Positions 44,830-57,230 of a stretch of 64,000 bases of DNA are shown in pieces. How positions within the stretch are numbered: the stretch's first letter is position 1; the number at the start of each line of letters is the position of its first letter. The notes under the pieces were generated by a model. The model was given only the letters and a program-made list of their open reading frames with translations. It was not told the DNA's origin and made no database searches. The translations under genes were made by a program, and so were the position numbers. The stretch is from Trichaptum fuscoviolaceum (taxonomy: Eukaryota > Basidiomycota > Agaricomycetes > Hymenochaetales > Trichaptaceae), in the NCBI GenBank assembly GCA_910574455.1, contig CAJSYZ010000002.1, forward strand, positions 2,939,671 through 3,003,670, written 5' to 3'.

Positions 44830-47800
44830 ATGGCCGACTATGAAACACGACCATTGTCGATATATCGAAATGGCGAATGGCCGTCAAACATCAATGGGCA
44901 TACGACAGAAGCAGGACCATCGTCTATACGCCAGAGTCGCATGAGCACTTCTAGCACAACAGTGACCTCGCGACGTCGAACGTCTGCCGCGGCTGCCCCT
45001 CCAGCGGGACCGCCTCCAAGCCAGCCAATTCCGAGGCTTCCGATATTGTCTGAAGCCCAACCTTATGGGCAGTACAATCAGAACGATGGTTTCTACCCTT
45101 CTAGCCAAGACAACGATTACGATCCTGCAGAAGTCATGGGCTCTCCTATCTTCAATTTAAATCCTTTCCAAAGGCCTGCAGCCTCGTCACAATTGGCAGC
45201 GGTCGCACGATTTTCGCAGGCAAGATTGGCGGCGGCTTCTTCGCCACCTTCATCAAATGTCAATTTGTCTGATTCTCCTCCGCGTTCCATACTTCGCAGC
45301 GCAAGGTCTTCTCAGCCTCAAGATATTCCGCACCCACCCTCCCAGGAAATTGTTCCCAGTCGCCTGTTATTGTCACCAATGGACACTTTAGATCCAAACG
45401 AACCGAGAAACCCCTCAAACAATAGCCGGAATCACGGTCGCCCCTCCTCTAGACGCGCCCTCACTCGCGCATTAGAGCTTGCGAGAGAGGCGGTTAGACT
45501 GGATTCGACTAATGACGATCCTCATGCAGCTATTCAGGCTTACGGTCAGAGTGTTGCTCTGCTCAACGAGGTCATGGAAAGAGTTATGCGAGGGGAGGAT
45601 AGTACCGAACATAGGCGGCGTAATGGACGTAGACGAAGTATCGTAGCTCAAGAGGAAGAAGTGAGAAGACTAAAGTCGATTGTGAGTGTCATTATCAAAA
45701 TTCGAGATTTAAGACAGGACTCGTGCTTACTCTGACGGAACAGCATGACACATACGCAGATCGCATGAACATCCTCAGTCTAATATATAGCATTCCAGTC
45801 AACCCCCAGCTCCCACCTTCATCTCAGTCTTCTGGTCCTGATTCTCCTGAGCCAGAAGTTGGAAACGAAATGCGCACATCCAATGGTGTTGATGAGGTTC
45901 GACGTCCTCTAATAGCCGAGTCGAGCACGAGACCCCGGGCTGATAGTGGATCCCCGCCCTCTGCATCTTCCGATACTCATGTTGACTCTAATCGGAGGAG
46001 CTTTGAGCATGTTGACCAAATGAAGACGACAAGAGATGAGCTAAGTCGAGTGACCTCTGTGTCGTCACTAAGGCCTGGCTCTACAATTACTCGTGCCCGA
46101 GCTTCGTCAAACTTGCCACCCCGCCCACCTTGCCCGTCGAACTCTCCACCCTCTACACCGACTATTGTTGAACATCCAGCTCAGACAGAGACAAGCTCTC
46201 CGCCTTCGCCTCGTCGGGCGACTGTCACTGCGGATGGGCTAAGGCCTCGAGGGACTTCAATTAGTCACAAACGGACGGGTTCAGGCAATCGCGTTGAGGC
46301 GCTTAGAGGGGAGGAAGGTGTACCGCCTCTGCGGCAATATGAGAACGAAAACGACTCTCGTCGTTTGGCCTCGCAAAACGGGACGTTTTCTCGAGCTGGC
46401 AGCCGCGAATCTCCTCCACTACCTGCCTTACCATCGCCATCAACTTCAGAAGCCGGAGCGTCTGTCACACCCCGTGGCCCGGTTGCTTCTGGACAGCCGT
46501 CTGACATTGGTCCTGCGTCCTCAAGCTCCCGCCCTCGAGCTTCTTCAAAGATAACCGCTGTGGAAACGCAAGGACCTACGCCGTTGATTAACGATTCTCC
46601 GATGATGGGAACAATCCATCGAAGGCGGAATCAATCTAGCATCACCTCTACTATATTAGAGAATTCGGCTGACGGGACTGAAGAGAGGCTGCAAATGCGG
46701 CTGGCTGGTTCTTCCCTACCGTCTAATGCGTCTTCAGCGTTGTCTGCTCAAAGCATTGGTGGCCGTAGTCGTGCTGCATCTCAGCCAGTTCGTCCATCAG
46801 GAGGGTCCATCTCGGGACTTCCGACCGAGGCCGGAACTCGTCCTCCATTTTTGCCTCCTAGCCTTAACGCTGCCCCTCGCAAAGAATCATCTAGCTTCCG
46901 ACAAAGTCCTCAACTTACTCATGCGCCACCCACCGCGTTCCTGTCCTCATCTTACCCCTCATATTCTGGACACTCCCTAACACTTGTTCCTCCTCCTCCA
47001 GTTTTGCATAGCCAAGTCCCTACAACTCCCACGTCACCGTTACCACCCATGCCACCCATTGATCCGCTGCGAAAACCTTATCATTTAATGACACTTCTAC
47101 GACATACTATGTCATCCAAATCGGGTGGCTACATCACCCGCAAATTACACGTTCCGTATGAGGTCTGGTCTCAAGGAGGTGCGAAACTTGCCAATCTGCC
47201 TGAAAAGGTTAGGGTTGTGGAGGTTCTGTGCGAAGCTTTAGCGGATGTCCAAAGTGCCAGCAACGAATTTTGCGGGCCTATGGGCGTTGCGAGTGGGATG
47301 GGATTAGGCGTGGGTAGTATTACTAGGAAGGACGGAGAGCTCTGGGTATCGAAGCTTGACGATTTTCTATCCATATGCGACAATGTTGTTGCAAGCTTTG
47401 GAAAGAAACTCAGCGTAGGGGAGGGCTTCGTTGTCAAGAAAAACTCAGGAGTGAGCACTTCAGTAATATTCTAAGATGGTTAAGCCGACTGATGTGCGGC
47501 ATAGATGGGATCATGGGGAGGTAAATTAACACGTCAATTAGATAAATTGACGAATGGAAAAAAGTGAGTGCGCAAGTTAGCCTTTCTGAACACCTCACTG
47601 AGTACATTCATTAGTCTGGACTCCCCGATGGTCTATGTCCAAAATCTTCAAAGATTATTTCTGCTAGCCCAACTCCTCGATGAGCATACAAAAGCACTAA
47701 ACTCCCAGCCGATAGCACCCGCGTATGGGTCATTGGCCACGGATCTTCGACTGACGCTTGAACTCAGACTGAAGAGATCTTCGGAGTTCTTTGCTAGTGT

Positions 47801-47882
47801 CGTTCTTACCTTCGTCATCCGCGATTTATCGCAACTTCTTGACAAGTATGCCAAGAAGGGCGAGAAATGGCTGGCAGAGTGA
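44830..47882 (+). CDS. MIT-domain protein, Ser/Pro-rich
   Basis: Four exons: 44830-45681, 45744-47450, 47505-47563 and 47615-47882, in phase, 961 aa. A long disordered N-terminus precedes an MIT-like three-helix domain at about residues 205-300 (RRALTRALELAREAVRLDST, YGQSVALLNEVMERV, RLKSIHDTYADRMNILSLIY). MIT domains bind ESCRT-III tails. A second long Ser/Pro/Arg-rich region (300-730) has many possible phosphosites. The conserved C-terminal domain (KPYHLMTLLRHTMSSKSGGY, VWSQGGAKLANLPEKVRVVE, LATDLRLTLELRLKRSSEFF) is helical and has no name I know. Probably an endosome or cell-separation factor; VTA1, another ESCRT-linked gene, lies 5.6 kb further on. Similar fungal proteins are annotated only as MIT-domain proteins. 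Confidence 0.82.
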
Positions 47883-48187
47883 TCTCATTTTTATATTTTT
47901 TATGGGACTGTATTGTACATATCAGAGTATCTGAACTCAGGGAGCCTGTAATTTTATCATCAGTTAGAATATCGTCGAGATGACCTTTTCGCCACACATG
48001 TTCGTATTCATATGTCATCAGATTGTATACCTTTGCAGTTTAGCAATTTATTCATATTTCCCATCCAATGCAAGTTGCTGTTCGGTGTTATTTCAAAGGA
48101 GAACAATTTGTTGAATAGTCGTAAGTTAAATGCAGAAGTCCAGTAAGATTCCCTATAAGAATTGTCTTTAAAATAAATGGAACGTGT
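47883..48187. other. Convergent intergenic region
   Basis: AT-rich 3' ends of two convergent genes; AAAATAAATG near 48170 may serve as polyadenylation signal for one of them. Nothing else seen. Confidence 0.45.
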
Positions 48188-51100
48188 CTAAGATACAGCC
48201 CTTCTGCGGGACGAGGAAGACCGACGAGGTAAAACATCCTCGTGGGATCGTACATCCAATGTTGTCCGTAAATTATGGTATCGTTGTAAATCATAAGCCT
48301 CAGATCTGGCAATTCCAGCAGAGTCATTGGGTAGCCAAATTATAGGTTGCGGTGCTAGCAGTTCAGGTGCATACAAAATTCCTGACATCTCTTCAGCGTG
48401 GTCAGCGAAAGCTAGAGGTGGAAGGTGAGGAGGGGCGTCCGGATGTGTCCTTGCGGCGCGCTCAGTCGCAGTCAAGTCATCAAGAGATTCGGTGACTATA
48501 AAATATTGGATATGAATGAACATGTAGGGACGCTGTAAAGCATTTTTCGTACCTAGTGGAACGGCCCCGCGATTCTGTTGCGAAGAGGGCATAACGGCGA
48601 GCGTTAAAGACATCATCTCTAATACGGATGCCATGGAGCCCCGCTGTCTCATCCGAGGCGGACTGGCGACGCTTGCAGCTTCAGAGTCTTCCCCAGGGCC
48701 ATTCACTATCGAAGCCCTTTCTTCGAACGTTTCCAATGCGTCCAGAGTAACAGTACTGAGGGTATTCTTTCCGGGAAGTTTTGTCTTCCACTTCGCATAA
48801 ACCTCGACAAAGATGATGGCAACCACCCCGACCCCTGCGAGGATTCCACCCTCAATGAAGATTCGTCTCGAAAGGAAAATGAGGCCAAGAAGTATCGGTT
48901 GAAACGCAACGACGGTGGCAAAGCGCTTCAGCAACCAAATTTGCAGCAAGCCGCCTGTTTGAGCTTCGGTCCGACCGTATACGTAACCAACAAGGAAACG
49001 GTGAGCTATCAGGGGCTATGAGCAAAACATAATCGGAGAGGAAGAAGTTAAATCCGCACCTATGATGGTAAGGAAGAGCAGAAGCACAACAGCAGGCCCA
49101 ATCAAGGGGAAGATAAGCGAAAACGTGGAAGCTAATATAACAGCTAAAATGCAACATGCGGTTGCATAGGTAGGATCATAACTCCGTGGGTATAGAGCTG
49201 AAATGAAACTGTAAGTTTAAAGCTTCATCTGTCGAAGGGGGTATCGCATTACCTCGAAACCGCTCGCGGGGGGTGATAGAGTGCCTCTCACGGGTAAGAA
49301 CTGACCGGAGCCGGCCGGGCTGCAGAAGCAATAGCCCAGGAGCTAGGATTGCAACGTTAAAAACTAAGGCCAGGAAGAAGGCACTCATGTAAATAGACCC
49401 GTTCGCGACGGTACTAGCTCGGTCCGTGCCGAGAGCTAGAGCGTTCATTGAGAAGACGAGAGCACCGACTGCGGTAAACCACATGGCGCCCACGACAGTC
49501 AACACAAAGAATACAGCTTTGTATGACATTAGTTGGGCTGAGGACAATGAGATGGCTCCACTGTAGCGTGAAGATCCTAAGGGTGAAGCAAACTTGAATT
49601 GAAGTCACAAACCAGTGGATTATCTGCTTACGATGGATCGAGGCGATGGCAATGGCGAAGAATACGGTCGCCGCAACAGCAGATGCAAGCGTTGACGCTA
49701 CACCAGCACCAATTTTATCATTGCTATTCACCAGAGGACCAAAGAAAGGGAGGTAATGCGCAACATTAGGAGCTGTAGACACTGCAAGTCCGGAGACCGC
49801 AACGACTTTATGGAAAGGTGTCAGCAAGGAATACTTCACTTCACATATGCAATAAACTCACGTGCGGCTGCCAGAACTATCGCCACCATTGCTACGAATG
49901 TCCAAAACAACACCCGTCCTTCCATACCGCCTTGACGCTGTAGTTCGTCCCAGTGGATATCGTTTTTGGATCTTCCCTCAATGAGCTGAATCCCAGGCAA
50001 GAATCTGACACCCCGGCCAGCAATAAGCCAGCCCTTGACCCGAGCACCATCTGCAATATCATTATAACAATCATTCTGGGCCTCGGATATATCATTGTTA
50101 ATTTGCTTTAGTCTTGTCCTGCATTCTCGAATATCAGAGTACACTACGCCAAGGTCCTCGTGGTCCAGACCAGACAACGGCCTGACAAAAGGACCTTGTG
50201 GCTGGAGTCGAAGATGCAGAGGTACATGCGACTCTTGCAGATCTCCGTCACTACGGGCGACACGCATTGGGAACGACTCTCGCCGCTCATTGGAGTACTG
50301 TTGTGCAGCTGACGGAATCTCTTCGGTCCCATAGCGAGAATGCACCGGAGGAGCTGAAGCGCTCGCTAATGTCCCTCCATAATCCGGAGAGTCATGTATC
50401 TGCGAACTGCCATAGTCGTGCACATATTGATAGTCATCATCGACTGCGGAAACAATTCTTGGCGTCATTGGATCATTTGGATCCTCGGATCCTGTGAGGG
50501 GTGCTGTTTCTGTCTCTGCGTCTGCTCCAGGGGTCGCACGCGGTACTTCCATATGGCTGAAATCTCCTGAAGGTATGTCAGGAAGCGCTCGATCCATGGT
50601 GACGCGGCTCCCGATTGGTAGCCGCCCACCGAGAGCAACAGAATCGCGCTCTTGAAAGCGGGTGCCTACGATCCTCGAGCGAACGGTTTCAGCGAAAGAA
50701 GGATTGCCCCCGTGGCTACTTCCAGACAGCGAGTTTAGACGTCCTCCACTTATTCCTCGAACACCACGCAGCTTGTAGTATTGAGATGGTGCTACATAAG
50801 ATGTTGGTGTACTGAGCGATGAGCTTGTCGTCGTCCGTCGTCCTCGATGATTCCGTAAGTGCTAATATACAATCAGAAGATGTACTCGTGAAACTTGACA
50901 TGAATTGTTACATACAGTGTATCCTGTAAGTGCTTTCGGCCTGCTGATTTGTCTCTTTATGTCATTCTCGTCTTCAGGGGGAGCTGGCAACTCAGCCACA
51001 GAAGGTTCAGGGGTGGAGAGGCGAAAGGAAGCGATGTAACGGGCTTCGGCCACTTCAAGATGATTGAGTATACGATCTCGCTCCTCGATAAGCGGCGCTA

Positions 51101-52757
51101 GCTCTCCGGTATCACTACATAAGCCTTAAGAACGGATCTTTTTTCGCAAACGGTAAGAGGTTAAATGAAATGAAAACGAGCTAGTCACCTTATGGAGAAA
51201 AGACCAGTGACGTCGATCTCTGGCCTAGCTTTCTCATTGTCGTTGAGTGGTCGCTCAGCTTCATCTCTGTTCCTGCTACGCTGGCTCTGCGTCCGAGCAC
51301 GAAACCCTGAGCCTACACCTGCCATACTCCCACTAACACCGATACCACCACTTCGATCGAGAGACATACTGAGCCCTGACTTGATAATGAAGTCCTTTAT
51401 CTGCTTCTCCCCCCACCCAACAAAACCCGGAGCGTCTCGAGCACTGAGCCAACCAAGGTCCATCTCCTCGCATCGGATTTCCAGCCAGTGTTTGCGGTAG
51501 TTTGCGAGTCTTGTAAATTCCTTCATGAGCTTGTAAATAGCAGGAAGCATCGCGAGGACAATAACGAATACTGTCAAGATGATTATACGTATTCGAATAT
51601 TCTTTGGTACGCCTTCTCCATCTTGAACACGTTTGACAAGGGTTTTGCCACTAAATGAACCGTCATTGTTCGGGATGAGTTGGAGAAGTCGAAGCAGACT
51701 TAAGTCTTGTAACGTCGAATACAAGCCTCCGAAAGATGCCTGTGGAGTGGAGTTCGCAAGGCAAGGAGTATTTACGAGGTAAAGCGGTAGGGCACCTGCT
51801 AAGCCAATTAAAGACCAGCCAAGTACAATCATTAGCGCTATCCACAACACGCGTTGGCTCAGTTGGCTGTCGGACGGAATTTCTTCAGCTCCTGCATCAG
51901 AGAGATCTGACCTATCAGGAACGGAGGGGACAAAAGGTACATGAGGGAAAAGAAATGCCCAGAAGGAATCACTCAGTGGCCGAGGTCGAAGGCTATATTT
52001 ATGCGCGTCAAATAAGAATGCTGAATACAAGAGCGACAACAGCAACCGGTGGACGTACTCTTGGGGAGGAAACCACTCTCGGACTCCGTATACTTGTCTA
52101 AATCGTGGGCGAAGAAATGCGAAGATGAGCTAGATCAAACCTTCGCCATTAGCATGGTCGAGATTAGAAGCGAATCAAATCATGGCTCACCCAGATTGAA
52201 AGCCCCACAACGCTCGGAATTATGATGGTCGACAGAAGGCCCACTGCTGATACATCGATGCCATCGCCCAGACACACGGGTTGGCTATTCACAGACAATG
52301 AGCCGCCCTCGGGGGAGGGCGTAGATAAAGACATGAATCCTGCAGAAGTCGTGATGGTCGTAGCAAATGAAGTCGTAAACGTGGACGAGCCGGACGTTAT
52401 CGTCGTAGGCACGGAACTGGTTATAGTGGTAAGTAGGCCCGAGGTCGAAGCCGAAGGCGCACTAACAGCAGAGCTGAAAGCCGAGGCGCCTGTGCTATGA
52501 CCAACGCTGGCAGAGCCACTACCGGAAGCAGGCACCGGTGTCGAATTCATCGGCGACGTTGAAAATGTTGAGTGGGTCGTTCCAGAGGCTGTCATCGTTG
52601 ACTGGGCGTCCGTGCTGGTAGAAACATGAGAGGGGTCTGAGTTCGGCGGGCTGGAGTTAGTGTCGTTGCTCGTAGTGGTCCATAGTAATATGTCCAGGTC
52701 GTCAAGGTCATGGTCGGCGCGCGCAATAAGGTTCAGTTCCGCGAGGCCGTCGAGCAT
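48188..52757 (-). CDS. OSCA/CSC1-like (DUF221) mechanosensitive channel-type membrane protein
   Basis: A long minus-strand gene with many introns (for example 52190-52130 and 52058-51993). The N-terminus is a Ser/Thr-rich extracellular stretch of about 150 aa (SASVGHSTGASAFSSAVSAP), then a membrane segment GLLSTIIIPSVVGLSIWLIF, FRPRFRQVYGVREWFPPQ and WALMIVLGW-type segments. A motif LQDLSLLRLLQLIP and a cytosolic part (NYRKHWLEIRCEEMDLGWLS) follow. After a Ser/Arg-rich region come at least six more membrane segments, the last around FQPILLGLIFLSRRIFIEGG, and a cytosolic tail ending SSSSRRRAVS. This matches the basidiomycete proteins annotated as CSC1-like stress-gated cation channels. I placed the start at the first in-frame ATG (52757); the frame is open to 52799 and a TGA lies 21 bases further up. 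Confidence 0.75.
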
Positions 52758-52799
52758 TTCGTTATGAAAGTTGGCCCTGAGGGCTCGGTCGCTGAGCAC

Positions 52800-53531
52800 G
52801 TCGAGCAGACGACGACGTGGAGATGGTCAGAAGAGAAGAAAGAGATAATTCGGAGGCCCGTTCGCAAGCAGCCCCGCCGCGAGGGCAGCCGTGGGCACAG
52901 CGAACTCAACTCGAAATTCCAACATGCTTTTTGCCTAAATTAGAATGACGACACTATTTCCTTTTTGGATGTTCGGTTCTCTGTTCTTGTTGTATGCAAA
53001 TCTCGGCAGCGACGACGCATATATCCCATATTGCCTCTCGAGTATCGACAAGCATGGGCGTTATGAGAAGCAGAAACATATCCAACATATCAAAAGAGCT
53101 ATTTGGCTGTGAAGATACCAACAAGCCAATAAGCAAGGCGACATTTACGCAACATCGTGACAAGGGTCTAAAAACCGCGATCGGAATCATCTTCGATCAC
53201 GATGACACAGCATTTCTATTTGCGGCTTATCTTGGGCGTCTATGAGGCGCAGATCAAAGTGCTGAGCAACACGGAATGTCATTACTGTAAAAATTGGCTA
53301 TAGGAAATAATCAAGACTACAATGATAGTAATGCTGATGAAGACCGTGCTTACAACCAAGAAAGCAGGATAGTACGATAACGCAGACCAAAACATAACTG
53401 AATGCTAGCAGAAACACGGGAGCGTCAAAAAGGTACACGAATACATCCAGATATCAATCATCAAAAACAAATACACGAGGGACGATCAGTCGGATTAAGT
53501 GGAACATGAAAGCGAATAAACTGCATATCGG
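52800..53531. other. Intergenic region, no gene supported
   Basis: The left end, next to the channel gene, encodes a possible hydrophobic leader in another context (ATG at about 52925) that runs into a stop. The right part is the 3' region of VTA1. Confidence 0.4.
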
Positions 53532-55622
53532 TCACGACTCGCCAAGCACTTTGAGCGCAGCTCGGAGCTCTTTGCGAGCCTGTTCAACATCCTCGTACTC
53601 CAAGGATGAAATCGCGTAGCGACAGTGTTTCTGCGCTTTCGCGATGATAGCAGGTGTGAGTTCAAAAGGCGGTGTGGGAGGAGGCGGTGCAGGTACAATG
53701 GCTGCTCCATAAGGATTGTACGCTGCAGAAGGAGCGTTGCTGGGCTTCGGAACCGAGCCGAAAGCCGCAGGTCCATCTGCGTATGGTGTCGATTTTGATG
53801 GATAAGAAGACGGTACAGGCGCGGAGACATATGTAGAAGTCGAAGAGAAGCTTGCGGTTGTTGGGGGCATAGGCGGAGGAGGGGTCGGATATGAAGCGAT
53901 AGTCGGTGGTTGTGGGGGCGAACTACGGCTTGTCAAGCTTGTCCGCCGCTCACGACCCCTTGCTAGATTACCAGGTTCACTGGATGCGGGTGGCACTGGA
54001 GGAGCGGAGGGCGTCGATGAGGCAGGCGCAGAAGGAGGCGCAGAAGGAGGCGCAGAAGGCTTCACAGGGTATTGCAAAGCGCGAGGGGGCGAGGAACTAA
54101 GCTTTGCTCCACCCGCACCAGGCGGGGAGCCGCTAAGCCTCGAACCTCGTGCATCTGTCGGTGAACCAGAAGCCCTGCTATTACCTACACTCGGCGGCGA
54201 TCCCCCATCCCCATTCCTCTTCGTCGGACTTGATGCAAAAGGAGGTGAGTCCGGAAGCGGCGCCTCGCTCGGCTCAATTTTACTTCGTCCAGACCCTGAA
54301 GGCGCAGAAGGAAGGACGGAGCGCGGCTCTGACTTGACTACAGGCGGAATATCGAGAGGAGGTGGTGGGACTGCAGTTCTTGAACTGAATGTCCGAGTCC
54401 CAGCTTCCGGGGAAACAGGCGCCGAACCATCAGTCGTTGATAGTCCACCTACAACCGAGGGCGAAAAATGCACCTTTTTTGACGAGATATCCGGCTGCAG
54501 GTTCGGACCCAGGCCGCCCCTCGCTTTCAACGGCGACTCATCATCACCACTTCTCAACCTATTCATCGCGCTAGCGAACACCAGGTTCGTCGGCGCAGAA
54601 GGCAAACCGGATATATCCGAGCCCGGGGTCGCAACTGTGCTCCACATTCCTGGGCTGGAGACATCGGGCGACGGTACATCGATAGTAGGATTGATCGGCT
54701 TTGATTTACGTGGAGGAGTATGCGGGATATTAGAAGAGTCAATTGAGATGACTGGTGGTATGTCAACTGGGAGGTCGCTTGGCGTCTTGATGCTTAGCGA
54801 GTCCATCGTCGACGGTGCTGACTTAGGCGAACCGTCCCCGACTTCTTCTCTTAAATTCTCATCGACGGCGCCAGGAGATGGTTTCCGACCTTCCCTGATT
54901 GCCCTTGCGATCTCCGAAGCCTTCCACTTTGCATACCGCACCTTCTCCTCATTCTACAAAGCATACTATTAAATAAATCCCAAATATCGAGTAATTGTTC
55001 AAGACTCACTACTTGTGCGTTATCGGTCTTTTCGAACACCTTCAAAAGCTCTAGAAAATTGGCTGCAGCCAAAAACTTCTTTGCTGTAGCCCTACGAATG
55101 AGGTGTCGGGGATAGCCGATTAAGGAAACCACATAGTATGTACATACCTCGTTGCTTCGCCTCGTCGATCTTCATTATCCGCCAACTGGAAGACCTTCAG
55201 CCCGAAGTTCTCGACATATGCCGCACCCGCAGCCTCGTTATCGACGGCATCATTCGCACCAAGATCATTTTTTGTCTACGTAAACCGGTAAGTACTTTGT
55301 GGCTCATATATACCGCCAGAGGCGCAGCACCGATGACTCACATTCTCGAGGAGGGTTATCAAAGCCATGAGGAATTCGCGAGCACCGGGCTCATGGGATT
55401 TAATGTCGAGACCAAGCTGGGCAGCATAGTACGTACCTAGAGGAAAGTCAGGGCAAGGATTGTCAGACAACGTCGATTATTGATGCGTGAACGGTACGTA
55501 CACCAATAGGCCATTATTGGGTCCTTTGTGCGTAATTCCTCGGCACGTTGCAGAAAAGGCGAGACAGCCTTGAGGCTGGGTGGAATCGGCGGTAGGGAGT
55601 CGGCAGTCTTTCGAGATGCCAT
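53532..55622 (-). CDS. VTA1: Vta1/LIP5, Vps4 activator
   Basis: A minus-strand gene with several introns. Start MASRKTADSLPPIPPSLKAV at 55622. The N-terminal domain of two MIT-like repeats contains FLQRAEELRTKDPIMAYWC, T-Y-YAAQLGLDI and LITLLENV, then ADNEDR, KKFLAAANFLELLKVFEKTD and KVRYAKWKASEIARAIREGR. A Pro/Ser-rich linker of more than 300 aa follows. The C-terminal Vta1 domain (AIIAKAQKHCRYAISSLEYE, DVEQARKELRAALKVLGES) is the Vps4-binding dimer part. Vta1 stimulates the Vps4 ATPase that recycles ESCRT-III at endosomes. The linker is longer than in yeast, as is common in basidiomycetes. Confidence 0.92.
54025..54059. repeat. 12-bp tandem repeat in the VTA1 linker
   Basis: Three consecutive units of GGCGCAGAAGGA (the last incomplete), encoding repeated Ser-Ala-Pro-Pro on the minus strand. 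This is a likely length-variable site in the disordered linker. Confidence 0.8.
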
Positions 55623-56950
55623 GTTGGGTGCAATTGAAGAGACACGAGAGTGCAAGCGCGATGGAGTTCGCGTTTGTTTCGCGAATTCAAGTTACGTAAT
55701 TCAACTTGAAGTTGCTAACTTGAACTTGAAATCAGAGTCGGAATAAAGGAAGGGGTTGGGGTTGAGGACAAATGAAAGGATAGGACAAGAGAGACAACGA
55801 ACGAACGACTTGCGCAGCTGTTGTTTTCCCCGAGCTCCAAGATTGAGCAAGGTGGTTGGCGGACGCTTAGTACTTTATACGAGGGCTGAGAATGTCTGCG
55901 TTTGGCCACACACCACTCGATCTCCACTCTGAGTCATCATTTCCTCTCTTTGACCTTCAAGTCTGCTTGGTTCCCGCAATCTCCTATGTCTGCGGGACAG
56001 TCATTGCCTTGCCCTTTACACGTGTCCATGGCGCAGCTTGGGGTAAACGCCGAGTTTCTGTTCATCATAAACACTCAATCGACAGCAGAACGGCGTTTGC
56101 TCGTGCGCCTTCATGTCTCTTGGGAACCCGCTGCACATAAACCATTCATCCAATGATGATGGGAAGCCGGTAGCTCCTCATCTCGTGTAGGGGCTGCCTG
56201 CGGGCGGAAGGGGTTGCTTCTCGAGCTTGTTTCCTTCGATGTGGTCAGCCCCACGTCCTGTGCACACGACATATTCAAACCAAAGAACACACAACATGGG
56301 CCGTCACCTGATTGCGGCGGATGGCCGGCTTCTGATATTGTACTCAGAGACTATACAGCACAACGTTATCGGACGTTGCAGTCAGATCTACATCGCAGCC
56401 TGCAGCTTTCATAAAAGACTCGGACGTGTTCACCTAACTCTATTACCTTCTCTGAATCTGAAGTACCCAGCTAAAGTCTGTGTGTCATTCCTTTATCAGA
56501 GCACAATTGCCAGTACTCCCAATAAGACAGTAATCAATTATATACACAATCAGGATATGCTCTACGTCATAAGTCATCCGGTAAAGGTATGCTTGTTGAT
56601 ATTACAGAGAAGATATGTGTGCCAGTGAACGTTCCAAGACAGTGCGGGCGTGAGGTCAACACTAACATTGCGCGCATACGCTCTAAGTAAGCATGCAGTC
56701 GTTGACATATGTTGAATAAATATTCAGGTTGAAAGAGCGCAAGTCTATTGCGGTCGGGAACGACGGGTGAAAACGATGTCGATGCGAAGGATGAGTGCAA
56801 TGGCGTGCCATATGTCGCTGGGTAAGATATCTGGATGAAAGACTGAAGCAAAGGGGCCGAGTATCAGGTGGTCAGTATCGCCATCCCATCAATCGATCAA
56901 CGGAATAAGGGGCCGCACTGTCGAGATGCTAAGATCCGTATGACCGTCGA
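55623..56950. other. Intergenic region with AACTTGAA cluster
   Basis: Upstream region of VTA1 followed by unassigned DNA. At 55684-55730 there are five TTCAAGTT/AACTTGAA-type words in 47 bp, partly as inverted pairs. Open frames further on (55.9-56.6 kb) do not look coding. Confidence 0.45.
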
Positions 56951-57178
56951 TCATTTGCCGTTCCTCTCTAAAGCCTTCTTCACCTCTGCCTGTGCCTTCT
57001 CCTGCGCCCTCTCTTTCGCCCGCTGCTCAGCCTTTTTCCTTGACTCCATCCACAGGCGCAAGGTATATTCATGCAGCGACCTCGAATACGATGCTAGTGA
57101 CTCGTTGACGTCTGCTGTGCTTGGCGCGGGGAAGCTTGCTGGATTATTATTGGACGACGACGATGCAGCGATCATCAT
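56951..57178 (-). CDS. Small charged helical protein, 75 aa
   Basis: A minus-strand frame from MMIAASSSSNNNPASF to a stop at 56951. After a loose N-terminus it has VNESLASYSRSLHEYTLRLW and then a Lys/Glu/Arg-rich helix (ESRKKAEQRAKERAQEKAQA) that should form a long amphipathic or coiled-coil helix. The frame is open for 26 more codons upstream (FPPIPHPVVVLPPSFADVWT) to a TGA at 57257-57259, and that stretch looks protein-like. The true protein may therefore start earlier through an unseen splice. It resembles small hypothetical proteins I remember from other basidiomycetes; no function is known. Confidence 0.5.
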   Translation of the reverse strand: MMIAASSSSNNNPASFPAPSTADVNESLASYSRSLHEYTLRLWMESRKKAEQRAKERAQEKAQAEVKKALERNGK

Positions 57179-57230
57179 GAAGGTAGTCCAGACGTCGGCG
57201 AAGGAGGGGGGGAGGACGACGACGGGGTGA

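Noticed and set aside
53330..53402. Possible C/D-box snoRNA (TGATGA ... CTGA)
   Set aside because: The C box lacks the leading purine and no terminal stem closes the candidate.
53600..54970. Long plus-strand open frame opposite the VTA1 linker
   Set aside because: It mirrors the low-complexity Pro/Ser-rich VTA1 exon; the minus strand has the conserved domains.
55892..56628. Several 70-130 codon frames downstream of 55.9 kb
   Set aside because: Overlapping in different frames, Ser/His/Pro-rich by composition, with no splice-supported extension.
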